Shown here one piece after another: positions 27,839 to 36,568 of a stretch of DNA of 64,000 nt. Made by a program: the position numbers and the translations under genes. Every line of letters begins with the position of its first letter. Position 1 is the stretch's first letter. Below the pieces are notes generated by a model. That model was not told the origin of the DNA, searched no databases, and worked only from the letters and a program-made list of their open reading frames with translations. This DNA comes from Microbacterium sp. UFMG61. Lineage in GTDB: Bacteria; Actinomycetota; Actinomycetes; Actinomycetales; Microbacteriaceae. The DNA is taken from the NCBI RefSeq assembly GCF_015354505.1, contig NZ_JACAFP010000004.1:39432-103431 (forward strand), read 5' to 3'.

Positions 27839-28770
27839 TCATCGACCTTCCCGACACGACCGTCAGCCAGGTCGCCAAGCAGCTCGTCAAGGTGCGCGAA
27901 GACGGCGGTGCGGTCGCCCTCGGTCGCGTGCTCACGCTGATCATCTCCGCGCGCAACGGCGTCGCTGAAGCAGCGATCGACGCGGCGAACGACGCATCCC
28001 GTGAGCACCCGATGCGTGTCATCGTGCTCACCACGGGCGACGGCGACGCCCGTCTCGACGCGCAGATCCGCGTCGGAGGTGACGCCGGCGCGAGCGAGGT
28101 CGTCGTCCTCCACGCGTACGGCGACGCCGCGAGCAACGAGGAGAGCCTCGTCACCGGCCTGCTGCTGCCCGACGCACCGGTGGTCGCGTGGTGGCCGGAA
28201 GAGGCTCCCGCCTCTCCCGCCAACTCGCCGCTGGGCAGGATCGCGCAGCGCCGCATCACGGATGCCGCCACGGCTCCCGATGTGCGCGACCGGCTCGCGC
28301 TGCTCGGCGAGACGCACGCCCCCGGTGACACCGACCTCGCCTGGACGCGTCTGACGCACTGGCGCGAGCAGCTCGCCGCTGTGCTCGATCAGCCCCCGTT
28401 CGAAGAGGTCACCGCTGTCGAGGTGCGCGGCGGATCGGCATCGCCATCCACCGCCCTGCTCGCGGCCTGGTTGCAGATGGCACTCGACATCACGGTCACA
28501 TGGCACTACGAGGACCCCGAGCACTGGCAGGAGGGCATCAAGTCGGTGCGCCTGACACGTGCGTCCGGTGACATCCTCCTCGAGCGTCCCGAGCCGGGCG
28601 TGGCCGTCCTGACGCAGCCGGAGCAGCCCGATCACGACCTGCACCTGCCGCGTCGCACTCTGCGTGAGTGCCTCGCAGAGGAGCTGCGTCGCCTCGACCC
28701 CGACGTCCTGTACGGTCGAGTGATCACCGAGGGCTGGAAAAAGCTGGGCCCGCCCGAGACAGGAGAATGA
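27835..28770 (+). CDS. opcA: Glucose-6-phosphate dehydrogenase assembly protein OpcA
   Basis: A 311-residue OpcA-family protein, required for full activity of Zwf in actinobacteria and cyanobacteria. It has the typical start MIIDLPDTTVSQVAKQLVKVREDGG, the PDAPVVAWWPEEAP segment and an HLPRRTLRECLAEELRRLDPD end. GTG start in overlap with zwf; the stop overlaps the pgl start. Confidence 0.93.
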   Translation: MIIDLPDTTVSQVAKQLVKVREDGGAVALGRVLTLIISARNGVAEAAIDAANDASREHPMRVIVLTTGDGDARLDAQIRVGGDAGASEVVVLHAYGDAASNEESLVTGLLLPDAPVVAWWPEEAPASPANSPLGRIAQRRITDAATAPDVRDRLALLGETHAPGDTDLAWTRLTHWREQLAAVLDQPPFEEVTAVEVRGGSASPSTALLAAWLQMALDITVTWHYEDPEHWQEGIKSVRLTRASGDILLERPEPGVAVLTQPEQPDHDLHLPRRTLRECLAEELRRLDPDVLYGRVITEGWKKLGPPETGE

Positions 28771-29555
28771 TGTCGACGCAGCCGACGCCCGCAGAGAAGC
28801 GGGTCGTGGTCGAGAGCACCCCGGGAGCCCTGGCTGCTCGGGTCGCTGACCGGTTCCTCACTCGGCTGCGGGCACGCACTCGCAACGGCCGCATCGCCCA
28901 CGTCGCCCTCACCGGCGGCTCCATGGGCGGTGCGGTCCTGCGCGCGACCCTCGAGGACCCCCGGTCCGACGAGATCGACTGGTCACTGGTGCACTTCTGG
29001 TGGGGCGACGAGCGCTTCGTGGCCCGGACGGATGCCGACCGCAACGCCGTGCAGTCACGAGCCGCTCTGCTCGATCACATCCCGGTCCCGCCGGAGAACG
29101 TGCATGAGGTCGCGGCCGCAGGCGAAGGCCTGACACTCGACGAGGCCGCCACGGCGTATGCGGAGGAACTCGCGCGCTTCGGCACCGACGAGCACCCGTG
29201 GCCGTCATTCGCCGTGTGCTTCCTCGGGGTCGGCCCCGACGGTCACATCGCCTCGCTGTTCCCCGACAGGCAGGAGGTGACCGTCACCGATGTCGCCGCG
29301 CTGCCGGTGCGCAACTCGCCGAAGCCACCGCCCGAGCGTGTGACGCTCACGCGCCCGGTGCTCAATGCGTCCAAGCGTGTCTGGCTCGTGCTCACCGGGG
29401 CCGACAAGGCATCTGCTCTGGGCCTGGCTCTCGCCGGCGCGAGCTACACCAGCGTGCCGGTGGCCGGAGCCAAGGGCCGCAAGCGCACGGTCTTCTTCGT
29501 CGACGACGCCGCGGCCTCCGAGGTCTCTCCCGACCTCATCGACCAGTCGTACTGA
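28770..29555 (+). CDS. pgl: 6-phosphogluconolactonase
   Basis: A 261-residue enzyme of the NagB/SOL family hydrolysing 6-phosphogluconolactone. The family marks are VALTGGSMGGAVL, VHFWWGDERFVARTDADRN, FLGVGPDGHIASLFPD and SPKPPPERVTLT. AGGAG lies four bases before the second of two adjacent ATG codons (28770), taken as start; the first (28767) overlaps the opcA stop. It is last in the pentose phosphate operon and is followed by a strong terminator. Confidence 0.95.
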   Translation: MSTQPTPAEKRVVVESTPGALAARVADRFLTRLRARTRNGRIAHVALTGGSMGGAVLRATLEDPRSDEIDWSLVHFWWGDERFVARTDADRNAVQSRAALLDHIPVPPENVHEVAAAGEGLTLDEAATAYAEELARFGTDEHPWPSFAVCFLGVGPDGHIASLFPDRQEVTVTDVAALPVRNSPKPPPERVTLTRPVLNASKRVWLVLTGADKASALGLALAGASYTSVPVAGAKGRKRTVFFVDDAAASEVSPDLIDQSY

Positions 29556-29564
29556 CCGTCGTCC

Positions 29565-29605
29565 AGCGAAAACGCCGAGCGCCTCCGGGCCTCGGCGTTT
29601 TCGCT
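29565..29605. terminator. Bidirectional terminator after pgl
   Basis: A perfect 15-base stem (29565-29579 with 29591-29605) around an 11-base loop, with AAAA on one side and TTTT on the other. It separates the pentose phosphate operon from the convergent DMT-type gene and can end both. Confidence 0.92.
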
Positions 29606-29612
29606 GCGCCTG

Positions 29613-30626
29613 TCAGGCGTCGGCGTCCTTCGACGGACCGTCCGCCGGGGCGTCGCTTCCTCGGGGGATGCCGAGGTCCTGGCTGTCGCTCAGCACCTGC
29701 GGGTGGTATCGCGCCAGACCGACGACTCCCCAGACCGCGATCGCGCCGGCGATGCCGAAGATGACCAGCACCCATGGCGGCGCTGCGGCTGCCTCACCGA
29801 GGATCGTCATCCCGATGAGAACGGCGATCAGAGGGTCCACGACGGTCAATCCGGCGATGACGAGGTCGGGCGGACCCGAGCTGTATGCGGTCTGCACGAA
29901 GTAGGCGCCCACCGCCGCGGCGGCGATCAGCGCGATCACGCACACGATCGTGATCCACTCGAAGTTGCCCGCCTGCACGCGCTTGATGACGACCTTCGCG
30001 AGAGTGGCGACGAAGCCGTAGAGGATGCCGGCTCCGATGACGTAGAAGAGGGCGCGCATGCGGTGGCGGAGCACGAGCCAGCATGCTCCGAGCACGATGA
30101 TGACGACCAGCAGGATCGCGAGGATCGTGAAGAGTTCGGTATCGGTCACATCCTTCTCGGTCGCGAAGATCGCGGCGAAGAAGACGAAGAGGAAGATGCC
30201 GCCCACACAGGCGACGATCGCCGTGATCGACTGCCGTGTCGGCGTGTGGCCCGATATGCGCGCGTTCAACAGCGTCGTCATGACGAGCGCGATGGCACCC
30301 AGAGGCTGGACGACGATGAGCGGTGCCTGCACGAGCGCGGCGAGCTGACAAACGATCGCGAGACCCAGCATCAACGTCCCGGCGATCCAGGACGGACGGG
30401 TCATCAACGCCTTCACCTGCGCGAAGGTCAGCCCGCTCGTGCCGGTCGACCCGCTCAGACGCTCGACCTTCTCGACGCCGCGGTGCTGATACTGCGCGCC
30501 GAGCGACATGAAGACGGCGCCGGCGAGGGCCAGAGGGATGCCGAGGAGCAGCCCGGGGTTCTGGAATGCACCGACCAGCTGCTCGGTGACGTCTTCCGCC
30601 CCGGTCATCCATACGGAAATGCTCAC
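29613..30626 (-). CDS. DMT-superfamily transporter (EamA/NIPA-like)
   Basis: A 337-residue membrane protein with about nine or ten helices. Segments such as FMSLGAQYQHRG, LVQAPLIVVQPLGAIALVMTTLLNAR and GPPDLVIAGLTVVDPLIAVLIG match DMT transporters close to the NIPA/magnesium-transporter-like group common in actinobacteria. The C-terminal 30 residues are hydrophilic. Start is GTG at 30626 or ATG at 30608. It is divergent from def. Substrate unknown. Confidence 0.82.
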   Translation of the reverse strand: MSISVWMTGAEDVTEQLVGAFQNPGLLLGIPLALAGAVFMSLGAQYQHRGVEKVERLSGSTGTSGLTFAQVKALMTRPSWIAGTLMLGLAIVCQLAALVQAPLIVVQPLGAIALVMTTLLNARISGHTPTRQSITAIVACVGGIFLFVFFAAIFATEKDVTDTELFTILAILLVVIIVLGACWLVLRHRMRALFYVIGAGILYGFVATLAKVVIKRVQAGNFEWITIVCVIALIAAAAVGAYFVQTAYSSGPPDLVIAGLTVVDPLIAVLIGMTILGEAAAAPPWVLVIFGIAGAIAVWGVVGLARYHPQVLSDSQDLGIPRGSDAPADGPSKDADA

Positions 30627-30657
30627 CCTACGACCCTACCCGGCGACATGCTCCGAG

Positions 30658-30663
30658 TAGGGT
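30658..30663 (+). promoter_or_regulatory. -10 box of def (leaderless)
   Basis: TAGGGT ends six bases before the GTG start at 30670, so the transcript probably begins at the start codon. Confidence 0.4.
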
Positions 30664-30669
30664 TATGGC

Positions 30670-31236
30670 GTGGCTGTACTTCCGATTCGCATCATGGGCG
30701 ACCCCGTCCTGCACTCCCCCGCCTCCGTCGTCGAGGAGATCACCGACGACATCCGAACGCTCGTCGCCGACATGTTCGAGACCATGGACATCGCTCCCGG
30801 TGTCGGTCTCGCCGCACCCCAGGTCGGCGTTCCCCTGCGGCTGTATACGTACTCCTATGTGGACGACGACGAGCAGCCCTGGCGCGGCGTGATCATCAAC
30901 CCGGAACTGTGGATGGTGCCGCTCGAGCCCGGCGCCCCCGACGACGACCTCGAGTCCGAGGGGTGCCTGTCCTTCCCGGGAGAGCGCTTCGCACTGCGCC
31001 GGTCGGAGCGGGTGCGTGTCACCGGCACGGATCTCGACGGCAATCCCGTGGAGATCGCGGTCGACGGGTGGCGCGCACGCATCATGCAGCACGAGTTCGA
31101 TCACCTCGACGGCATCCTCTACATCGACCGTCTCTCGGACGGCGACTGGAAGACCGTGCAGAAGATCGCGAAGAAGCGGGGTTGGGGACGTCCGGGCGCC
31201 AGCTGGATGCCCGGCGTCGACGACCTGGAAGGCTGA
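30670..31236 (+). CDS. def: Peptide deformylase
   Basis: A 188-residue metalloenzyme removing the N-formyl group from new proteins. All three motifs are present: GVGLAAPQVG, EGCLSFPG (metal Cys) and QHEFDHLDG (metal His pair and catalytic Glu). The C-terminal basic tail is typical of actinobacterial deformylases. The GTG start directly follows a -10 box, so no ribosome-binding site is used. Confidence 0.96.
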   Translation: MAVLPIRIMGDPVLHSPASVVEEITDDIRTLVADMFETMDIAPGVGLAAPQVGVPLRLYTYSYVDDDEQPWRGVIINPELWMVPLEPGAPDDDLESEGCLSFPGERFALRRSERVRVTGTDLDGNPVEIAVDGWRARIMQHEFDHLDGILYIDRLSDGDWKTVQKIAKKRGWGRPGASWMPGVDDLEG

Positions 31237-31264
31237 CCTTACCTTTCAGCCCAATCACAGGCTC

Positions 31265-31301
31265 CTCCGAGTTGCATCACAGACTCGGAGACGGATAGCG
31301 T
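31265..31301 (+). promoter_or_regulatory. Promoter of Septum_form lipoprotein with flanking repeat
   Basis: TTGCAT (31272-31277) and TAGCGT (31296-31301) are spaced by 18 bases. The -35 box lies inside an inverted repeat with arms CTCCGAG (31265-31271) and CTCGGAG (31284-31290), which may be an operator. Confidence 0.5.
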
Positions 31302-31356
31302 GCTGGAGGCGGGCTTCTCTGTGCCCGCTCACCAAGACGCTCTGGAGGGGAACATC

Positions 31357-31872
31357 ATGATGAAACTGCGCACACGACGCGCGCTGGCACTCGCGGGTGC
31401 TGCTGTGGCGCTGTCGGTCGCTCTGACCGGCTGTAGCGCACTCGACGGGATCCTGGGCGGTGGCTCGGGAGACGCCGACCGCGACGAGGAGACCGGGCAG
31501 GTCACCGAGAGCGCGAACATCGACATCTTCTCGTTGAAGCTCGGCGACTGCACGATGGACAGCGGCACCGGACAGCTCGAGGACATCGACGTCGTGCCGT
31601 GCGACCAGCCGCACGACATGGAGGTCTACCACGAGATCACCATGGAGGACGGCGAGTTCTCCGATGAGTCCGTGGACGCAGCATCCGAAGAATGCATCGG
31701 CGACGCGTACACGACGTTCGTCGGTGTCGGCTACCAGGACTCCGCTCTGCAGGTGACCACGATCACGCCGACCCAGCAGACCTGGGACGAGCTGAACGAT
31801 CGTGTCATCCAGTGCATCATCTTCGATGAGGCGGGACAGACGACCGGATCGCTCAAGGGCGCCGCACGCTGA
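31357..31872 (+). CDS. Lipoprotein with Septum_form-type domain
   Basis: A 171-residue lipoprotein. The signal peptide has a basic start (MMKLRTRRA), a hydrophobic stretch and the lipobox ALTGC. The mature domain reads FSLKLGDCTMDSG, then DVVPCDQPHDMEVYHEIT, then ASEECIGDAYTTFVG and VIQCIIFD. The paired Cys and the CxxPHxxEV pattern match the actinobacterial Septum_form domain (PF13845), whose precise role is unclear despite its name. GGAGGGG precedes the ATG. It has its own promoter and terminator. Confidence 0.82.
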   Translation: MMKLRTRRALALAGAAVALSVALTGCSALDGILGGGSGDADRDEETGQVTESANIDIFSLKLGDCTMDSGTGQLEDIDVVPCDQPHDMEVYHEITMEDGEFSDESVDAASEECIGDAYTTFVGVGYQDSALQVTTITPTQQTWDELNDRVIQCIIFDEAGQTTGSLKGAAR

Positions 31873-31887
31873 CCCGCACGCAACACA

Positions 31888-31927
31888 GAAGAAGGGGACT
31901 CCGCCACCGGGCGGGGTCCCCTTCTTC
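31888..31927 (+). terminator. Terminator after Septum_form lipoprotein
   Basis: A long hairpin: GAAGAAGGGGACTCCGCC (31888-31905) pairs with the mirror half ending 31927, with one mismatch. A near-identical hairpin occurs at 33576-33612, bracketing the lower-GC islet. Confidence 0.9.
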
Positions 31928-32284
31928 GTGCTTTGCCGATGTACATGAGCACAGCGGCGCGATCACCCCCCTCGGAGTTGTGACCACAGGGGGACCCATC
32001 CCGATTCAGGTGAAGATCGGATCTGTCGCCCGCCCTGCGAATCGGCCGAATGATCACGGCGATACCCTCGTCATTCAAGCGCAGCGCCCCGATGGCTTCG
32101 ACGCCGAATCTATCGAGACGGCCGAACGTGGTCAGGCAGGGCGCGTGCAGGTAAGCGCAGGGCAGGTCGAGGTCTTTCGTTAGACAGATGTTGAACGAGC
32201 ATCGGAATATACTGCGCAACAATCACTTTGTCGATACTCTCACTCTGCACGGACTCGATGTCGATGCCTTGGAGAGGAAACCAA
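31928..32284. other. Long spacer before the metzincin-like gene
   Basis: About 350 bases with no gene I can support. GC content falls along it, down to the AT-richer stretch from about 32180. A -10-like TATACT (32208-32213) is present without a good -35; the leader then carries GGAGAGG (32271-32277) as ribosome-binding site. A small open frame at 31980-32183 lacks coding character. Confidence 0.35.
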
Positions 32285-32875
32285 GTGCGCAATTTGAAGC
32301 GAACTTTAGTGGCACTCTTTATTGCATCCCTGGTTGGAGTCGGAATCGGAGTTGCCCAGCCGGCGAATGCCGACAGCTTCGGCATATGTCCGTGGAATTC
32401 GAGTGGCAACACTGGCTGCCTTACCGACGACCGAAATGTGGATTACTGCACTGTATATCCCTGGCCGGTAGACGCATACGGGAGCCTTTTCGGGCTGCAA
32501 ATGGCGAATTTGAACAATCAATCGAACCCGCTATACCAGACTTATTCTCCCACGTGCGGAACGCAGACTGACATAGGTGGCTATATTGCTGTTTCTCCAG
32601 AGTTCCCATCGGGGCTTCCGGCTGGATTCATTGCCGCCAGCCTTTGCACCAAACTGACTGCCGGAAAAGCAACCACTTGCGATCAGAGTACCCTAATTCT
32701 AGGCTCGGCCCTTGCCGGCAAATCGAGTGCTGTCAAGCGGCATTCATTGTGCCACGAGATCGGCCACATTGTTGGCTTGACGCACGGCTCGACCTACGGC
32801 GGCTGTATGACGAGTGGCCTACTCACGCTCACCACTTATGCGGGGCACCACGTCACACATTTGAACACGTATTGA
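32285..32875 (+). CDS. Secreted metzincin-like metalloprotease candidate
   Basis: A 196-residue exported protein. Signal peptide: basic RNLKR, hydrophobic ALFIASLVGVGIGVA, cleavage likely after ANA at residue 29. Near the C terminus HEIGHIVGLTH (residues about 157-167) is the metzincin zinc site HExxHxxGxxH with catalytic Glu, followed by a GGCMTSG segment that could be the Met-turn. Several cysteines suggest disulfides. The catalytic domain is small, so this may be a minimal snapalysin-like enzyme; proteolysis is inferred. The GTG start has GGAGAGG seven bases upstream. Codon use is much less GC-biased than in the neighbours (for example AAT, TTT, ATT common), a sign of transfer. Confidence 0.75.
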   Translation: MRNLKRTLVALFIASLVGVGIGVAQPANADSFGICPWNSSGNTGCLTDDRNVDYCTVYPWPVDAYGSLFGLQMANLNNQSNPLYQTYSPTCGTQTDIGGYIAVSPEFPSGLPAGFIAASLCTKLTAGKATTCDQSTLILGSALAGKSSAVKRHSLCHEIGHIVGLTHGSTYGGCMTSGLLTLTTYAGHHVTHLNTY

Positions 32876-32886
32876 GAGGATCTCTG

Positions 32887-33555
32887 ATGAGTAAAGTAGT
32901 GATACGCAGAGCCATAGCTGCGGCGGGCACCGTAGCTGCGTTGATCTTTCTGAGCTCCTGCGCCGGTACGGACTCGAGCGGAGACACCGCAAACGGGTAT
33001 GCCGACCGGCGGGGCCTCGAAAACGTGATGGCAACGCTCAGCTTCAATTATGAGGCGCTCTCATCCAACGCACTCGTTGCGAAGGACGTCGACGTTGTTA
33101 TTGTAGGACAGGTTCGCGACATCAAGTTTGGCCCAGAATTCGGCCGTTTCGATGACGAATTCTCCGACATCCCCACGGTCGTCGTCGAGGTCACGGCTAG
33201 CAAGATCGTTCAAGGAAATGCCGACGAGAGTGTTTACTTCGCCTTGTGGTCCGCACCAATGACGGGAGTCGACGAGTGGCTCAAGGCGCTCCCGCCGGGA
33301 ACCGACGTAGTGCTCTACGCAGACGTCTTGCCGAATCCTCAACGGTCCACGGGGTCCGGTGAGATCGATTCTCAAGGATGGACGGAGGGGAGGCCCGCTG
33401 ACAAACCCCTCTATGTTCCGCATGTGCAGGGTTTCGCGGTCATGACGGAGGCTGGTGAGTTGTACTGGCCGCTGACCGGAGTCACTTCCGGGGATGAGCT
33501 GAGCAGCGCTCTGCCCGACGGGAGCGCTCTGGGAACCGACCAGTTCGACAGGTAG
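32887..33555 (+). CDS. Predicted lipoprotein, unknown function
   Basis: A 222-residue lipoprotein: MSKVVIRRAIAAAGTVAALIF followed by lipobox LSSC. The mature part contains beta-rich segments (DVVIVGQVRDIKFG, TVVVEVTASKIVQGN, PPGTDVVLYADVLP) that recall small OB-like or DUF4131-type exported domains but no confident family. It follows the metzincin-like gene by 11 bases with GAGAGG as ribosome-binding site, so the two are co-transcribed. GC bias is intermediate. A strong terminator follows. Confidence 0.72.
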   Translation: MSKVVIRRAIAAAGTVAALIFLSSCAGTDSSGDTANGYADRRGLENVMATLSFNYEALSSNALVAKDVDVVIVGQVRDIKFGPEFGRFDDEFSDIPTVVVEVTASKIVQGNADESVYFALWSAPMTGVDEWLKALPPGTDVVLYADVLPNPQRSTGSGEIDSQGWTEGRPADKPLYVPHVQGFAVMTEAGELYWPLTGVTSGDELSSALPDGSALGTDQFDR

Positions 33556-33575
33556 CGCTGCCGCACCCGATCTCA

Positions 33576-33612
33576 CAGAAGGGGGCTCCGCCGAAGGCGG
33601 GGTCCCCTTCTG
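33576..33612 (+). terminator. Terminator after the metzincin/lipoprotein pair
   Basis: The hairpin pairs CAGAAGGGGGCTCCGCC (33576-33592) with its mirror half (33596-33612) around a GAA loop. It is almost the same as the hairpin at 31888-31927. Confidence 0.88.
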
Positions 33613-33663
33613 CATACCGACATCCGTCGATCGGGTACCCGCCCGCGCTCCCCCAGGAAAGGG

Positions 33664-33695
33664 AAAACCCCCGACCTTCAGACGAAGGTCGGGGG
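33664..33695 (-). terminator. Terminator of tRNA-Asn
   Basis: A perfect 12-base stem CCCCCGACCTTC (33668-33679) with GAAGGTCGGGGG (33684-33695). On the minus strand it is followed by TTTT (33664-33667), directly downstream of the tRNA gene. Confidence 0.92.
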
Positions 33696-33698
33696 TAT

Positions 33699-33774
33699 TG
33701 GCTCCCCGGCTTGGACTCGAACCAAGAACCTGCCGGTTAACAGCCGGCTGCTCTGCCAATTGAGCTACCGAGGA
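33699..33774 (-). tRNA. tRNA-Asn (anticodon GTT)
   Basis: A full 76-base cloverleaf: 7-base acceptor stem with a T-G pair, D arm TAGCTCAATTGGCAGAGC, anticodon stem-loop GCCGG-CTGTTAA-CCGGC with anticodon GTT, T arm CTTGG-TTCGAGT-CCAAG, discriminator G and an encoded CCA end. It lies downstream of dnaG, as in many actinobacteria, and its 3' end faces the lower-GC islet. Confidence 0.97.
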
Positions 33775-33871
33775 ATGTGCTCCGCTGCGCGGGCAACTCG
33801 TCAATCCTAGCAAACTCCCGAGGCTGCTCGTGACATCGTCCGCACATCGGGCGTGTCGCCCGCCGATGCGA

Positions 33872-34645
33872 TCACGGCTGCGAATCGGCTTCGGCATTGG
33901 GGGCCCAGAGCAGGTCCTTGCCGACCCCGCGGGCCACGACGTGGCCGGAACGGAGCATCAGCGTCTCGGCATTGAGCTCGCGGATGAAGTCGGCGTCGTT
34001 GGTCACCAGAAGCGCTCCCATCCCCTCCTCCTTGCGGCGGCGAGTGATGGCGTCGAAGACGACGGGGCGCACCTCGAGGTCGAGGTTCGCGAGGATCTCG
34101 TCGGCGATGAGGACGCGGGGCTCGAGCACGAAGGACCGCGCGATCGCGACCCGCTGACGCATCCCCGCACTCAACTCGTAGGGGAACTTCGCCGCGAGTC
34201 CGAGAGGGAGATGCAGCTCGTCAAGCAGCGTCGCGATGCGGATCGAGAGTGCCTTGGCGTTGACACGCTTCTCGCGGATGAGGATGGGCTCCGCGATCAC
34301 CTCGTTGACGGTGAGCTGAGGCGGCAGATCGGCGCCTGCTCCCTGCGGGACGAAGCCTGTGCGATAGGTCAGCAGCCGATGCTTGCGCCCTGGCCGACGC
34401 ACATCGACCCCGCAGACCTGGGCTCTGCCGCCGACGACGCGCACCGACGCGTCCGTCGACCCCGCGAGAGCCGCCACGAGCGTGGACTTCCCCGAACCCG
34501 TCGGGCCCGCGACGCAGATGAGCCCTCCAGGTGCGAGCGCGAACGTGACGCCGTCGATCGCGCGCGTCGGACCGCTGTGCCCGATCCGGTCGATCACCAG
34601 GTCGGAGCAGTCGATCGCATTGGTGGATTCAGGCCGGACAGACAT
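33872..34645 (-). CDS. Orphan ABC transporter ATPase
   Basis: A 257-residue ABC ATPase with Walker A GPTGSGKST, Q-loop GFVPQGAG, signature LSAGMRQRVAIARS, Walker B RVLIADEILANLDLE and switch region VTNDADF. The switch position has Asn in place of the usual His, and Walker B is followed by EILANLD; both are unusual. It resembles peptide/nickel-type or lipoprotein-export ATPases. No permease or binding protein is adjacent: upstream is dnaG, downstream tRNA-Asn. Function unknown. Confidence 0.8.
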   Translation of the reverse strand: MSVRPESTNAIDCSDLVIDRIGHSGPTRAIDGVTFALAPGGLICVAGPTGSGKSTLVAALAGSTDASVRVVGGRAQVCGVDVRRPGRKHRLLTYRTGFVPQGAGADLPPQLTVNEVIAEPILIREKRVNAKALSIRIATLLDELHLPLGLAAKFPYELSAGMRQRVAIARSFVLEPRVLIADEILANLDLEVRPVVFDAITRRRKEEGMGALLVTNDADFIRELNAETLMLRSGHVVARGVGKDLLWAPNAEADSQP

Positions 34646-34681
34646 GTTCCCATCCTGCCCTGCGGTGGTGGGTGCGCCTCG

Positions 34682-36568
34682 TTACGACTCGGTGAAGCGC
34701 TGACGCTCGACGTCGATGTCGCGCAGTCTCATACGCAGCGCACGGCCGCCGTCGGAATCGGCGGGCACGCGCTGCACCGCGCCGAGCAGCTCCTGCTTCT
34801 CACGCTCGAGAGCACGCAGGATCAGTCGCCGGGCGAGATCGGTGGTCGAGACGACCGCGCCCTCTTCGTTGCGCGCCGGGAAAGGCGTCATCAGGAGTTC
34901 ACCGGCAAGAGAACGATAGGGCTCACGGACTGAGTTCACGGCCTCGGTCACCCAGCCCGCCCGGGTGCGGTCGGGGGCGGCGGCCACGGCCTCGCGAACA
35001 GCGTCGAGCCCGGGCGTCCGGAACGGCTGCTCGAGCGCACGCGTGAGCAGGGCCTGGTCGATGCGGTGGCCGTACTGGAGCGCGCCCATGATTGCGTCGC
35101 GCTCGACGGCGACATCCGCCGTGCGTGGAAGGCTCGCGAGCGTCACCGCGGCGACCGCGGGCGCACCCGACTGCTGCGCGTCGCTCGCGCCCTCGCGCCT
35201 GCCTGTCTCGTGTCTGCTCGTCTCATGCCTGCCGCTGCTGTTGGCCGCTCCGCGCGCAGCGCGCTCGACCTCGCCGTGCACCTCGGTCGGGTCCATGCCC
35301 AATCGGCGAGCCAGCACGCGCTCGTAGCCCGGACGCAGCAGTCGGTCACGGATCTCGGCGACGATGGGCGCCGCGGCGCGGAGCGCACCCACCCGCCCTT
35401 CGACCGTGGAGAGGTCGAAACCGCCGAGCTTGCGGTCGATCGCGAACTCGAACATCGGCTGCTTGGTCTCCATCAGAGCCCGCACTGCCGAGTCTCCGCG
35501 CTGCAACCGCAGGTCGCAGGGGTCGAGACCGTCCGGGGCGACGGCGACGAAGGTCTGGGCGTTGAAGCGGTCGTCCTCGGTGAACGCGCGGAGCGCCGCC
35601 TTCTGGCCTGCCTCGTCGCCGTCGAAGGTGAAGACCACTTCTCCGGAGGCGTTGTCATCACCCATGACCCGGCGAAGCACCTTGATGTGGTCGGTGCCGA
35701 ACGCCGTGCCACACGTCGCGATCGCGGTGGTCAGCCCCGCGAGGTGGCACGCCATGACATCGGTGTACCCCTCGACGACGACGACACGGCGAGGATCGCC
35801 GCGGGCGATGTCGCGCTTCGCGAGGTCGAGGCCGTACAGCACCTGGGCCTTCTTGTAGATCGGCGTCTCGGGGGTGTTGAGGTACTTCGGCCCCTGGTCG
35901 TCATCGAAGAGCTTGCGGGCGCCGAAGCCGATCGTCTGGCCGGACACGTCGCGGATCGGCCACACCAGACGGCCACGGAAGCGGTCGTACACGCCGCGCT
36001 GTCCCGTCGACACGAGCCCCGCAGTGCTGAGCTCCTCACGCGTGAATCCCTGCGCTGTGAGCGCCTTGAGCATCCCATCCCACCCGCGCGGGGCGAAGCC
36101 GACTCCGAAATGAGCCGCGGCACCGGCATCGAAGCCGCGCTCGCCGAGAAAGCGTCGCCCCGCCTCCGCATCCGGCGTGAGCAGCTGCGCACGGAAGAAC
36201 TCCGCCGCTGCTGTGTTCGCCGCGTAGAGGCGACTACGACCGCTCGTCTCGGGGGCTGATCCTCCGTCTTCGTAGTGCAGGGCGTAGCCGATGCGTCCCG
36301 CGAGCCGTTCGACGGCCTCGGTGAAGCTGACGTGGTCCATCTCGCGCAGGAACGAGTAGACGTCGCCGGACTCCCCGCACCCGAAGCAGTGGTAGTACCC
36401 AACCTGAGGTCGGACGTGGAAGCTCGGGCTCTTCTCGTCGTGGAACGGGCACAGGCCCTTGAGCGAACCGACACCGGCGGATTTCAGCGAGACCCGCTCT
36501 CCGACGATGTCGGCGATGTTCGTGCGAGCTTTGACCTCGTCGACATCGGCCTGACGGATGCGGGGCAT
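34682..36568 (-). CDS. dnaG: DNA primase
   Basis: A 628-residue primase making RNA primers at the fork. Order: CHC2 zinc finger ([15 protein letters not shown] ... CFGCGESGD), catalytic core, TOPRIM motifs [16 protein letters not shown] and [17 protein letters not shown], then a helicase-binding C-terminal region. The ATG at 36568 shares its A with the dgt stop (TGATG), indicating coupling with dgt. Confidence 0.96.
   Translation of the reverse strand: MPRIRQADVDEVKARTNIADIVGERVSLKSAGVGSLKGLCPFHDEKSPSFHVRPQVGYYHCFGCGESGDVYSFLREMDHVSFTEAVERLAGRIGYALHYEDGGSAPETSGRSRLYAANTAAAEFFRAQLLTPDAEAGRRFLGERGFDAGAAAHFGVGFAPRGWDGMLKALTAQGFTREELSTAGLVSTGQRGVYDRFRGRLVWPIRDVSGQTIGFGARKLFDDDQGPKYLNTPETPIYKKAQVLYGLDLAKRDIARGDPRRVVVVEGYTDVMACHLAGLTTAIATCGTAFGTDHIKVLRRVMGDDNASGEVVFTFDGDEAGQKAALRAFTEDDRFNAQTFVAVAPDGLDPCDLRLQRGDSAVRALMETKQPMFEFAIDRKLGGFDLSTVEGRVGALRAAAPIVAEIRDRLLRPGYERVLARRLGMDPTEVHGEVERAARGAANSSGRHETSRHETGRREGASDAQQSGAPAVAAVTLASLPRTADVAVERDAIMGALQYGHRIDQALLTRALEQPFRTPGLDAVREAVAAAPDRTRAGWVTEAVNSVREPYRSLAGELLMTPFPARNEEGAVVSTTDLARRLILRALEREKQELLGAVQRVPADSDGGRALRMRLRDIDVERQRFTES

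Noticed and set aside
31980..32183. A 67-codon plus-strand frame in the long spacer
   Set aside because: No ribosome-binding site, no family, and codon use unlike genes on either side.
33699..33774. tRNA-Asn as a proven phage or island attachment site
   Set aside because: I found no partial tRNA copy in the islet and no integrase, so only adjacency is reported.
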